This document shows positions 8,668 to 17,213 of a stretch of DNA of 64,000 nt, one piece after another. Position 1 is the stretch's first letter. Every line of letters begins with the position of its first letter. Under the pieces are notes generated by a model, which saw only the letters and a program-made list of their open reading frames with translations, was not told where the DNA came from and made no database searches. This stretch comes from Ferrithrix thermotolerans DSM 19514 (GTDB lineage Bacteria > Actinomycetota > Acidimicrobiia > Acidimicrobiales > Ilumatobacteraceae): the NCBI GenBank assembly GCA_945861025.1, contig CAMASN010000006.1:1-64000 (forward strand), read 5' to 3'. Both the position numbers and the translations under genes were made by a program.

Positions 8668-9635
8668 AACTGAACTCCGGGAACCTCGTCGACAGGAGCA
8701 TCAGAGAATCCGACGAGGCGTACTTCGCTGCGCAGGACGAAGCCAGTCTCAGCCGCCACGCGGTCACGTACAAGCCGAATCAGATCGCGCACGTCGCTGG
8801 CTCGGCCCCCTTCGGACCCTTGAATAAAATTCGCGTGCTTATCGGAGACACATGCTGAGCCGAGCGCGAATCCACGCAGACCCACCCGATCGATCAGTTC
8901 GCCCGCCGCGAGTTCGCCAGGAATCGGGTTCACAAACACCGAGCCGGCGTTTTGCCCGCCCGGCTGGTGCTCGCGTCGCCAATGCACGATGTCGTTCAGC
9001 ACGCGCTCGGACTCTTCTCGGTCGCCGTGCGCCAACTGCAGACGCGCCGCGATGACCACTTGATGATCGGCAAGATCGCTGCCGCGGAATCGCAGACCAA
9101 GTCGATCGGCCGTCACCCACGCGCATTGGTTGGTTCGCAAATCGAACAGTCGAACCTCGACCAAACACTGGGCCATGTCGCCGCCGTGGCCGCCAGCGTT
9201 CATTCGAACGGCTCCCCCGACGCTGCCTGGCACGCCGACCGCCCATTCGAAGCCAGTCAACGACGCTGCGACCAAGCGGCGCGCTAACTGCGGTAGTGCC
9301 AGCGCGGCTGCTGCCGTGACCTGCGTGTGCTCGATTGAAAAATCGACGCCCATCTCAGCAAGTGTGACGGCGATTCCATCGAAACCATTGTCGGCAATCA
9401 GCACGTTTGAGCCGCGTCCGAGAACAAGCACTGGCAAGTCTGTAGCAGCGAGCGCATCGCCAATCGTGTGCAGATCGGCAACGCTACGCGGCCTGACCAT
9501 GATGGCCGCACTACCACCGACGCGATACGTGGTGAGCGCAGCGAGTGGCACATGCTGCTCGGCTAGCTCACCGAGCATCGCTGCCGCACGCGCGATGCGA
9601 TTCGCGATGTGGTCGTCGGCACTCTGAGAAGACAT
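8664..9635 (-). CDS. murB: UDP-N-acetylenolpyruvoylglucosamine reductase
   Basis: 323 residues, FAD enzyme that reduces UDP-GlcNAc-enolpyruvate to UDP-MurNAc with NADPH in the cytoplasm. FAD motifs TTYRVGGSA (about 35-43) and VLGRGSNVLIAD are clear. NAGSVFVNP carries the proton-donating serine, and the C-terminal RSEVRLVGF carries the catalytic glutamate. No insertion of the type I loop with Tyr is evident. It overlaps murC by one base (TGATG). Standard place between murC and ftsQ. Confidence 0.97.
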   Translation of the reverse strand: MSSQSADDHIANRIARAAAMLGELAEQHVPLAALTTYRVGGSAAIMVRPRSVADLHTIGDALAATDLPVLVLGRGSNVLIADNGFDGIAVTLAEMGVDFSIEHTQVTAAAALALPQLARRLVAASLTGFEWAVGVPGSVGGAVRMNAGGHGGDMAQCLVEVRLFDLRTNQCAWVTADRLGLRFRGSDLADHQVVIAARLQLAHGDREESERVLNDIVHWRREHQPGGQNAGSVFVNPIPGELAAGELIDRVGLRGFALGSACVSDKHANFIQGSEGGRASDVRDLIRLVRDRVAAETGFVLRSEVRLVGFSDAPVDEVPGVQL

Positions 9636-11038
9636 CAGACCGACGTCTCAAGCGAACGGCCGTGCTGCAGAACCTCTGACGGCAACGACGCGATGTCGCC
9701 GCACCCCATAGAGATCGACACGTCGCCGGCGCGAAGCGTGCGCGACAGATACTCGACAAGGTCGCTGCGCCGCGGCAACCACACCACCGCGGCATGCGGA
9801 TGTGCGTCGAGAATCGCGTTCACGACCAACTTGCCAGTGACACCCGGAATTGGTTCGGTTCCGGAAGCGAAAATATCGGTGATCACCACAACGTCGGCAT
9901 CGACAAACGCGTCGCGATATTCGGGCCAGAGTTCGGCCATGCGGTTGTAACGGTTGGGCTGAAACACGGCGACGATTCGTTGCCAACCATCGCCGCTGCT
10001 GCGTGCCGCACCAAGTACCGCTGCGATCTCACTGGGCAGATGCGCGTAGTCGTCGACCAACGTTGCGCCGCGGTGCTGGCCGCGCAGGTCGAACCGTCGA
10101 GCGACGCCGCCGAAGCGCCCAAGAGCTCGGGCAGCAACCTCGAACGACACGCCGACAGACATCGCCATCGCAATGACGCCCGTGGCATTTTGCACGTTGT
10201 GTTTTCCGCGCAGCGGCAAGTGAACCTCGCCGAGGGCTTGACCGAGGTACTCGACCACGAACCGAAACGAACCGTTGTCAGGACGCAGTTGCACTGCTCG
10301 GTAGTGCGCCGCCTCAGCCAACCCGTAGGTAATGCCGCCGCACTTGGTTGCCAAGCGGGCGCAAACGTCGTCGTCGGCACACAACACCTTGGGGCCAGTA
10401 ATCTGAGCGAGGTACTCGTCGAACGACGCCACGATGCCGTCGAATGATCCGTAGTGATCGAGATGGTCGACCTCGACGTTGGTGAGGATGGTGCCATACA
10501 GCGGCAACTCAAGATGTGTGCCGTCGCTCTCGTCGGCTTCGACCACAAACCAGTCGGCGCCAGTCCACTGTGCTCCGGTACCCATGTCGGTGACATCGCC
10601 ACCGATAACGAAACTCGGCCGCAGCCCGGCCTCGGCCAACACCAACATCAGCATGCTCGACGTGGTGGTCTTGCCGTGCGTACCCGCAACCCCGAGCGAC
10701 CGAGCCCGAGCACAAATACCGGCCAGCATTCCGGCACGGCGCAATACGGTGATGCCCTGCTGGCGCGCTTCGTCGAGCTCTACGTTCTTCGAGGGCACCG
10801 CTGTACTGGCCGTCACAGCGTCGACGCCGTGCACATTGGAACGTTGGTGGCCCACCTGCACAGCAACACCCGCGGCGCGAAGCCGATCGAGAATTGGTTT
10901 CTCGCGGATGTCGCTGCCCGACACGTCGTGACCCATCTCGGCCAACACAATCGCGATGGCGCTCATGCCGGGCCCACCCACGCCCACTACATGAAGTCGC
11001 TTGGGTTCGCTGAGATCGATTGGCGATGTCGGCGTCAT
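9635..11038 (-). CDS. murC: UDP-N-acetylmuramate--L-alanine ligase
   Basis: 467 residues. Adds L-Ala to UDP-MurNAc using ATP. Domains in order: N-terminal Rossmann domain with VVGVGGPGMSAIA (about 17-29), central ATP domain with GTHGKTTTSSM and the VEADESDG metal-binding segment, then NVEVDHLDHYG and the C-terminal ligase domain with VDDYAHLPSE. All Mur-ligase hallmarks are intact. It overlaps murG by 4 bases. Confidence 0.98.
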   Translation of the reverse strand: MTPTSPIDLSEPKRLHVVGVGGPGMSAIAIVLAEMGHDVSGSDIREKPILDRLRAAGVAVQVGHQRSNVHGVDAVTASTAVPSKNVELDEARQQGITVLRRAGMLAGICARARSLGVAGTHGKTTTSSMLMLVLAEAGLRPSFVIGGDVTDMGTGAQWTGADWFVVEADESDGTHLELPLYGTILTNVEVDHLDHYGSFDGIVASFDEYLAQITGPKVLCADDDVCARLATKCGGITYGLAEAAHYRAVQLRPDNGSFRFVVEYLGQALGEVHLPLRGKHNVQNATGVIAMAMSVGVSFEVAARALGRFGGVARRFDLRGQHRGATLVDDYAHLPSEIAAVLGAARSSGDGWQRIVAVFQPNRYNRMAELWPEYRDAFVDADVVVITDIFASGTEPIPGVTGKLVVNAILDAHPHAAVVWLPRRSDLVEYLSRTLRAGDVSISMGCGDIASLPSEVLQHGRSLETSV

Positions 11039-12147
11039 CGTTGTTCTGCCATGAGCTCGATGACGTCGGCAAGGCGACCGCTGCGATGAATCTCGCCAGC
11101 GGCATAGGCCGAAGCCGCCATCTCTTGCAGGCTGCCCTGGTCGTGGAGTAGCTCATTCACGAGGGAGGCAAGCCGCAGACCCGACAAATCGGTTTCGGCA
11201 AGCACCACTGCTGCTCCGATTGATCCGAGGATGCTGGCGTTATCTGTTTGGTGATCCTCGGCAGCCCCGGGCCACGGAATGATGATGGCCGGAACGCCGG
11301 CTGCAGAGAGTTCGGCGATGGTGCTTGCGCCGGCTCGCGTGATCATCAAATCGGCAGCGGCATAGACCTGCACCATGTGATTTTCGTAGCCGACTACGTC
11401 GTACATAATGCCGCTCTCACCTGAACGCAGGGGCGCTGCGTCGGCCAAGAAGCGCTCGCCGACTACGTGGCGGACTGCAAGCTCAGGTCGCCGCTCGAAA
11501 ATCTCAACCATTTCGGTGACAGCCTTATTGATGGCCTGAGAACCCAGAGATCCGCTGAACACAGCGATGAGAAACCGATCGTCGGGAACGCCGAACTGTT
11601 CGCGAGCAGCGTCGCGCGCTGCGATGCGATCGAGGGCCAACAGTTCTCGGCGCACGGGTGCGCCTGTAATGCGCGCGTGGGGCAACTTGGATCCTTCGAA
11701 TGCCACCGCGCACACGTTTGCGAAACGAGCACTCACCCGAGTCGCCAAACCGGGTCGACGGTCGTAACTCACGACCACAATCGGTATGTGCGCAAGCCGC
11801 GCCGCAAACGTTGCAGGGAAGCTCGCATAGCCGCCCACCGACACAACAACGGCTGGGCGCAGTTGTTTCAACAGGGCGCGCGCAACCAGCGTCGCTCGAA
11901 TCAGCTTGAACGGAAAAGCAATGTTGCTCGCGGCAAGGCGTCGCTGCAATCCCACAACATCGAGAAAATGATGCGGATACGGCGAGTCCTTGAGCAGCCT
12001 CGTTTCGATGCCGCGACGCGCTCCGATATAGACGATCTCATCGGCTCGATGGCCGCCAGCGACGAGGCTGTCGGCAATCGCCAAAGCCGGGAGCACATGG
12101 CCCGCCGTGCCACCGCCAGTAATCACAGCAAACGCCGTCGAGTTCAT
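11035..12147 (-). CDS. murG: UDP-GlcNAc:lipid I GlcNAc transferase
   Basis: GT28 glycosyltransferase that makes lipid II at the inner membrane face, 370 residues from the chosen ATG. The glycine-rich loop ITGGGTAGHVLPAL begins at about residue 9 and the UDP-GlcNAc site includes RAGASTIAELSAAGVPAIII and PWPGAAEDHQ. The loop that is usually HEQNAVPG reads SYDRRPG here, a replacement I believe is shared by Acidimicrobiia. The ATG at 12147 lies 7 bases after the ftsW stop; a start 48 bases upstream would reach into ftsW and adds residues foreign to the family. Confidence 0.95.
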   Translation of the reverse strand: MNSTAFAVITGGGTAGHVLPALAIADSLVAGGHRADEIVYIGARRGIETRLLKDSPYPHHFLDVVGLQRRLAASNIAFPFKLIRATLVARALLKQLRPAVVVSVGGYASFPATFAARLAHIPIVVVSYDRRPGLATRVSARFANVCAVAFEGSKLPHARITGAPVRRELLALDRIAARDAAREQFGVPDDRFLIAVFSGSLGSQAINKAVTEMVEIFERRPELAVRHVVGERFLADAAPLRSGESGIMYDVVGYENHMVQVYAAADLMITRAGASTIAELSAAGVPAIIIPWPGAAEDHQTDNASILGSIGAAVVLAETDLSGLRLASLVNELLHDQGSLQEMAASAYAAGEIHRSGRLADVIELMAEQR

Positions 12148-12154
12148 CTGGCCA

Positions 12155-13351
12155 CTACCGCGCGTGACGGGACACGTTGAGCAAGAGTCCGGCACCGACC
12201 ATGCACGACAGCAACGAGCTGCCGCCCGCCGAAACGAACGGCAGGGTGAGACCGGTTACGGGCATCACGCCGCTGACGCCGCCAATGTTGATCATCGCCT
12301 GAATCGCAAGCCAGGCAACGACTCCACCGGCAAGCAGCGTTCCAAATCGATCTTGCGCGTTGATGGCCAACTGAATGCCGAAGTAGGTCAACAGCAAGAA
12401 TCCACCGATCACAGCAACGACGCCAATGAGTCCCATTTCTTCACCGATCACCGCAAAGATGAAGTCGCTGTGAGCCAACGGAAGGTAACCCCACTTCGAT
12501 GGTCCGCTACCAACCCCAGTGCCGCTCACCCCGCCGGTAGCCATGCCGATCATTGCTTGGTACACCTGATAACTCAAGTGCTCCTTGTGAGCAGTGATGT
12601 CGAGAAACGCCGTGAAACGATTGAAGCGACGAGTGCTGCTGAACGCGATCGAGCCGATCAGTGCCGTTGCACCAACGCCGCAAATGGCCATGGGCACAAC
12701 CGGGCTTCCGGCGATGAACACCACTGCGAACAGCATCGCCACCAACACGATGGCCGACCCAAGGTCGCCCTGCAATGCGCACAACACAACTCCAGATCCA
12801 CCAGCCAGCGCAAGCGGCTTGACGGTGATCCAAAACTTCGACATGTCGTTGCGGCCGCGGGAAAGTACATGCGCTCCGTAGACCAGCACGCCCACTTTGA
12901 GAAACTCTGACGGCTGGAATCCGACGGGTCCGATAAAGACCCACGCGCGCGATTCGTTGACTGATCTACCGAGTCCGGGGACGAACGGCAAGAACATCAG
13001 CGCCAAGGTCACCGCCAGCAAGGCTCCGGCAAAACGCCGCCACTTGTAGTAAGGCAGCCTTGCCGCAACGATCATCGCCGCGCCGCCGAACACTGCCCAC
13101 ACTAGTTGTCGTTTAAAGAAACGCCATGGCGAGTTGCCACGATGCAATGACGTGATCGATGAAGCCGAAAAGACCATCACCAAACCAAGCATCGTGAGAC
13201 CCGTAACCACGAAAGCAATCACATAGAACGACGTAGATGGCGGCCCCATCGGCTTTCGATTCGAACGTCGGTCGGGGCGTTGACGCTGAGCAGACATCCG
13301 CTCAAGGGCCTGGCGGCGGCGATCGCCCACCACGGTTGACGAAGCGCTCAT
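12155..13351 (-). CDS. ftsW: FtsW, SEDS lipid II polymerase
   Basis: 398 residues with about ten membrane helices after an Arg-rich cytoplasmic start (1-37). SEDS signatures are visible: RAWVFIGPVGFQPSEFLK, QGDLGSAIV, YQAMIGMATGG and the C-terminal GLTLPFVSAGGSSLL. FtsW polymerises glycan strands at the septum together with the class B PBP encoded upstream (ftsI). Position between murD and murG favours FtsW over RodA. It overlaps murD by 4 bases. Confidence 0.96.
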   Translation of the reverse strand: MSASSTVVGDRRRQALERMSAQRQRPDRRSNRKPMGPPSTSFYVIAFVVTGLTMLGLVMVFSASSITSLHRGNSPWRFFKRQLVWAVFGGAAMIVAARLPYYKWRRFAGALLAVTLALMFLPFVPGLGRSVNESRAWVFIGPVGFQPSEFLKVGVLVYGAHVLSRGRNDMSKFWITVKPLALAGGSGVVLCALQGDLGSAIVLVAMLFAVVFIAGSPVVPMAICGVGATALIGSIAFSSTRRFNRFTAFLDITAHKEHLSYQVYQAMIGMATGGVSGTGVGSGPSKWGYLPLAHSDFIFAVIGEEMGLIGVVAVIGGFLLLTYFGIQLAINAQDRFGTLLAGGVVAWLAIQAMINIGGVSGVMPVTGLTLPFVSAGGSSLLSCMVGAGLLLNVSRHAR

Positions 13352-14718
13352 TGGGCTACTCGTCCTTCACCCAGATACGCATGCACACACTCACGATAGT
13401 CATCACCGCGCGCTGGGTACCCGCCATCGGGATACCAGTCGAAACTGGCGCAGCCCGGAGACAGCACCACGGCGTCGCCGCTGCGCGCCATCGAGCCCGC
13501 AATTTCTACGGCCTCACGCATGGATGTCGCTCGTTGAATCGGGCAGATGCCAGCGAAGGCGTTGACAATAATGTCGCTTGATTCGCCGATGGCCACAACG
13601 CCGCGCATACGTTGCGGTTCAGTTGCCAGCGAGGCCAGATCGAGACCCTTGTTGCGTCCACCGGCGATGAGAACTACATGATTGAACGCGCGAATCGCAG
13701 TGAGCGCAGCGTGCGGTGTAGTGGCCTTTGAGTCGTTATACCAATGCACGCCGTCGCCTTGGCCAACAGGTTCAATGCGGTGCGGGGGGCCCACGAACGA
13801 GCGCAGCGCTGTTGCTATCGCCGCCGTACCGGCGAGCCCACTTTGCTCAACCAGTGCTGCCGCGGCGAGCGCATTCGTAATGTCGTGCGGCAACGACCGG
13901 CGCATCTCGTCGACCGAACACAACGTGCCCCGGGGACCAACAAGTGCCCCGCCGACAACAGGCAGACGTTCGCAACGATAGTCGGCGCCACTGAGACCGA
14001 AACTCAAACGACGGCCGCAACTGCCTTCGAGATGTCGCATCACTGTGGGGTCGTTGGCGAACCCAATCGCAACATCGTCGGGACGTTGATGCAACCAGAT
14101 GCGCGCCTTCGCTGCTTCGTAACTCGCGAGGTCGACGTGCCAGTTGAGGTGATCGGGCGCAAGGTTGAGCCACGCCGCGGCTTCGGCGCGAAACATCGTT
14201 GTCCAACTCAACCGAAAGCTGGTGCACTCAACCACGAAAGCGTCGAGCAACGGATCGTCGATGGCTTCAATGAGGGGAATGTCGGTGTTGCCGACAGCGG
14301 CTGCGTTGAGTCCCGCAGCGATGAGCATGTCGGTGGCAAGCAGCGTTGTCGTGGTTTTGCCATCGGTACCGGTGACCGCCAGCATCGGGCGCGGACCCCC
14401 ACTGCGTTGTTGCTCCCATTCGTAGGCAAGGTCGATCTCTGTACGCAATGGCTTACCCAATGCCAATGCCGCAAGGATCACCAAGTGGGTTTCGGGAACA
14501 CCGGGGGCGGGCGCAACGAAGTCAGAGTTGGCAACTAGGCGCTGAATTGTGGCCGCGTCAGGAGAAGCTATGAACTCGATACCGAACTCGCGAGCAACCG
14601 CAACCTTGGTGTCGTTGACCGAGTCATCGGCCGCAACAACGATGTAGCCGCGTTGGACGAGAGCCCGAATGGTTGCCGTGCCGGCGATTGCAACGCCGTA
14701 CACCAGCACACGAGGCAT
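13348..14718 (-). CDS. murD: UDP-MurNAc-L-alanine--D-glutamate ligase
   Basis: 456 residues. Adds D-Glu in the cytoplasm. The N-terminal Rossmann domain starts MPRVLVYGVAIAGTATI; GTDGKTTTTLLA is the ATP loop; VVECTSFRLSW holds the metal ligand region; WYNDSKATTPHAA and LIAGGRNKGLDL are typical of MurD. The C-terminal SPGCASFDWY replaces the common SPACASFDQF. It overlaps mraY by one base and ftsW by four. Confidence 0.97.
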   Translation of the reverse strand: MPRVLVYGVAIAGTATIRALVQRGYIVVAADDSVNDTKVAVAREFGIEFIASPDAATIQRLVANSDFVAPAPGVPETHLVILAALALGKPLRTEIDLAYEWEQQRSGGPRPMLAVTGTDGKTTTTLLATDMLIAAGLNAAAVGNTDIPLIEAIDDPLLDAFVVECTSFRLSWTTMFRAEAAAWLNLAPDHLNWHVDLASYEAAKARIWLHQRPDDVAIGFANDPTVMRHLEGSCGRRLSFGLSGADYRCERLPVVGGALVGPRGTLCSVDEMRRSLPHDITNALAAAALVEQSGLAGTAAIATALRSFVGPPHRIEPVGQGDGVHWYNDSKATTPHAALTAIRAFNHVVLIAGGRNKGLDLASLATEPQRMRGVVAIGESSDIIVNAFAGICPIQRATSMREAVEIAGSMARSGDAVVLSPGCASFDWYPDGGYPARGDDYRECVHAYLGEGRVAQ

Positions 14719-15764
14719 CAGCCTTGTACCTGCTTGGTGAAGTCGGCAATGAACAACGCCAGCGCGCTTGCAACGCAGATACCAGAGATCAGCCAGAACC
14801 GAATGATTACCGTTGTCTCAGGCCAACCAACAAGTTCGAAGTGATGATGAATGGGCGACATTTTGAACAGTCGCTTCTTGCGGCCGCTGGCCTTGAAGAC
14901 AATCATCTGGATGCCGACCGAGCCAGCTTCCATCACGTTGATGCCGCAAATCAGAATCAGCAGCAGGTGCGTGTTGAGCGTCAGCGCAAGCAAAGCCAAC
15001 GCAGTTCCGAGGGCGAGCGCGCCGACGTCGCCCATGAAGATTCGCGCCGGAGCGGCGTTGAACCACAGAAAACCAGCGCACGCGCCAGCGAAAGCTGCGG
15101 CCATAACGGCCAAGTCGAGCGGATTCACCACATCGGTGTAGATGCCGCGATAGCGCAATGCCACGTAACCAACAATGGTGAACGCCAAAAAACCCATCAT
15201 CGCTGAGCCGGCGGCCAGACCATCGAGTCCGTCGGTGACGTTGACGGCGTTGCTCGTGGCCCAAATCATTGTGGCCGCCCAAAGCACCCAGACGTACCAA
15301 GGCATGTGCCAACCGGGCAGGTCTGACCTGGTGAACGACAATGTGGTGCTGATACTCGTGGCACTGACCATCCACCATGCGAGCAACAAGCTCAACGTGA
15401 AGGTGATGTAACTCTTCTTCTTCCAGAACAAGCCGCGATTGTGGGCGCGCTTCACCTTGAGATAGTCGTCGAGAAACCCCATGCCCGCCATCACGAGAAT
15501 GGCGATCCAGGCGATCTCTGCCTGACGCGAAAACGCGAGGTCTCGAACGTGCGCCACCATCCACCCAGCAAAAGCAGCGACAACAATGGCCAGACCTCCC
15601 ATGGTGGGGGTGCCGGCTTTGCTCATGTGATGCTCGGGGCCAAGATCTTCCTTGCCCAAAATCGGCTGTCCTTTGCCGCGCGTCTGGAAAAATGAAATGA
15701 CGATGCGGGTACCGATCATCGACACCACCATCGCGGTAGCGCCGGCAAAAATTATGGCAATCAC
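14718..15764 (-). CDS. mraY: phospho-MurNAc-pentapeptide transferase
   Basis: 348 residues, ten predicted membrane helices. Transfers phospho-MurNAc-pentapeptide to undecaprenyl phosphate, giving lipid I. GTPTMGGLAIV (about 52), FLDDYLKVK with the catalytic aspartates, NAVNVTDGLDGLAAG, FMGDVGAL and FKMSPIHHHFELVGW are all present. The start overlaps the murE stop by 4 bases: where most clusters place murF, here there is nothing. Confidence 0.98.
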   Translation of the reverse strand: MIAIIFAGATAMVVSMIGTRIVISFFQTRGKGQPILGKEDLGPEHHMSKAGTPTMGGLAIVVAAFAGWMVAHVRDLAFSRQAEIAWIAILVMAGMGFLDDYLKVKRAHNRGLFWKKKSYITFTLSLLLAWWMVSATSISTTLSFTRSDLPGWHMPWYVWVLWAATMIWATSNAVNVTDGLDGLAAGSAMMGFLAFTIVGYVALRYRGIYTDVVNPLDLAVMAAAFAGACAGFLWFNAAPARIFMGDVGALALGTALALLALTLNTHLLLILICGINVMEAGSVGIQMIVFKASGRKKRLFKMSPIHHHFELVGWPETTVIIRFWLISGICVASALALFIADFTKQVQG

Positions 15765-17203
15765 GACATGTTCTCCAGCAGGTTTCGAGCAGCAGTTCGG
15801 TCGTCGAAGAACGAAACGGTGGTGTGAACTGTTTGTGTGGTTTCGTGACCCTTCCCAGCAATGACCACGACGTCGCCCGTGCCGGCGGACCGGAGCGCTA
15901 CGGCTATGGCGGTGAGACGATCTGGCTCCACCACAGCCCTCACACGGTACTCGTCGGGAACTCCCGCGATGATGTCATTGATAATCGCCAACGGTACCTC
16001 TGAGCGGGGGTTATCTGAGGTAACGACCACTTGATCTGCGCCGGTGGCAGCTTCATGCCCCATACGAGGACGTTTTTGCTGATCGCGATCTCCGCCGCAA
16101 CCGAAAACCACGATGACTCGATTACCTGCCGCAACCCGCCGGGCGCTCGTAATTACCTCGCGTAGCGCGTCGGGCGTGTGGGCGTAATCGACGATCACTT
16201 CGAAGTCTTGTCCGGCATCGATTCGCTCGAATCGGCCCGGCACTTGAGTGGTCGTCGCAATGGCTTCGGCGATGTCGACCAGATCGAAACCGAGTACATC
16301 CAGTGTGGTGACAGCGGCGAGGCTGTTCATCACATTGAACGCTCCGCCTAGTGCCACGCGAATGCGTTGACCGCGCCACGTGTACGAATGCTCGAAGGCA
16401 CCGAGTTCAAGATCGACCGCATCGCTGCGCGAGAACGGCGACGTGGGAATCGACATCGTGTCCACGAGCAGACGTCCCTGCACGTCGTCGACGTTGATGA
16501 CGCCGTGCTCGCTGAGATCAGACTCGAACAACCGGGCCTTCGCAGCGAAGTACCGTTCGGGCGAGCCGTGAAGATCGAGATGGTCGCTGCCAAAACTGGT
16601 GAACACTGCAACCCGAAAACGGGTGCCAAGCACGCGATCGAGCGCAAGCGCATGCGACGAAACTTCCATCGCCACGGTTGCGCAGCCCTCTGCTTTGAAC
16701 TCGGCAAGTCGACGTTGCAGATCGGGCGCCTCTGGTGTTGTGTGCCCGCCGGACAACGTGCCAATGGTGCCTGTGAGCGAACCAAGCTGATTCAGCGCGC
16801 ACGCCAGAATGTGGGCAGTGGTCGTCTTGCCATTCGTGCCGGTAATACCCACCACGTCGAGGTTGCGACTCGGGTATCCAAAGAAGGCATTCGACAAGTG
16901 CGCCATCGCCGGCCGAGTGTGATCAACCACGATCTGTACTGCATCGCCAACATTGTCGAGCTTGCGTTCGACGACCAATGCAACGGCTCCTGCAGCCACT
17001 GCGGCGGCCGCAAACTCGTGGCCGTCAACACGATCGCCGGGCGAGCAAAAGAACATTGATCCAGCCACCACTCGTCGCGAATCAAACGCAACATCGGTGA
17101 TCACCGGGTCAACAACTGAGTCGCCTCGAAGGAGTTCGCGCACACCTACGTCTGGAGCGCGAGCAAGAATTTCTGAAAGTTGATCGGACGAAGACCCGCT
17201 CAT
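15761..17203 (-). CDS. murE: UDP-MurNAc-tripeptide synthetase, meso-DAP type
   Basis: 480 residues from the ATG 10 bases after the ftsI stop; an in-frame GTG 30 bases earlier, inside ftsI, is the alternative. GITGTNGKTTTAHIL is the ATP loop, FTSFGSDHLDLHGSPERYF and KARLFE (with the carbamylated-lysine region) follow, and DNPRSE is the motif that selects meso-diaminopimelate, so the wall should be DAP-type. GKGHETTQ near the end is MurE-specific and rules out MurF. No murF follows. Confidence 0.95.
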   Translation of the reverse strand: MSGSSSDQLSEILARAPDVGVRELLRGDSVVDPVITDVAFDSRRVVAGSMFFCSPGDRVDGHEFAAAAVAAGAVALVVERKLDNVGDAVQIVVDHTRPAMAHLSNAFFGYPSRNLDVVGITGTNGKTTTAHILACALNQLGSLTGTIGTLSGGHTTPEAPDLQRRLAEFKAEGCATVAMEVSSHALALDRVLGTRFRVAVFTSFGSDHLDLHGSPERYFAAKARLFESDLSEHGVINVDDVQGRLLVDTMSIPTSPFSRSDAVDLELGAFEHSYTWRGQRIRVALGGAFNVMNSLAAVTTLDVLGFDLVDIAEAIATTTQVPGRFERIDAGQDFEVIVDYAHTPDALREVITSARRVAAGNRVIVVFGCGGDRDQQKRPRMGHEAATGADQVVVTSDNPRSEVPLAIINDIIAGVPDEYRVRAVVEPDRLTAIAVALRSAGTGDVVVIAGKGHETTQTVHTTVSFFDDRTAARNLLENMS

Positions 17204-17213
17204 CGCCCGGCCA

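Noticed and set aside
15761-17203. murE gene as a possible MurE-MurF fusion
   Set aside because: Its length (480 residues) fits MurE alone and only one ATP loop is present.
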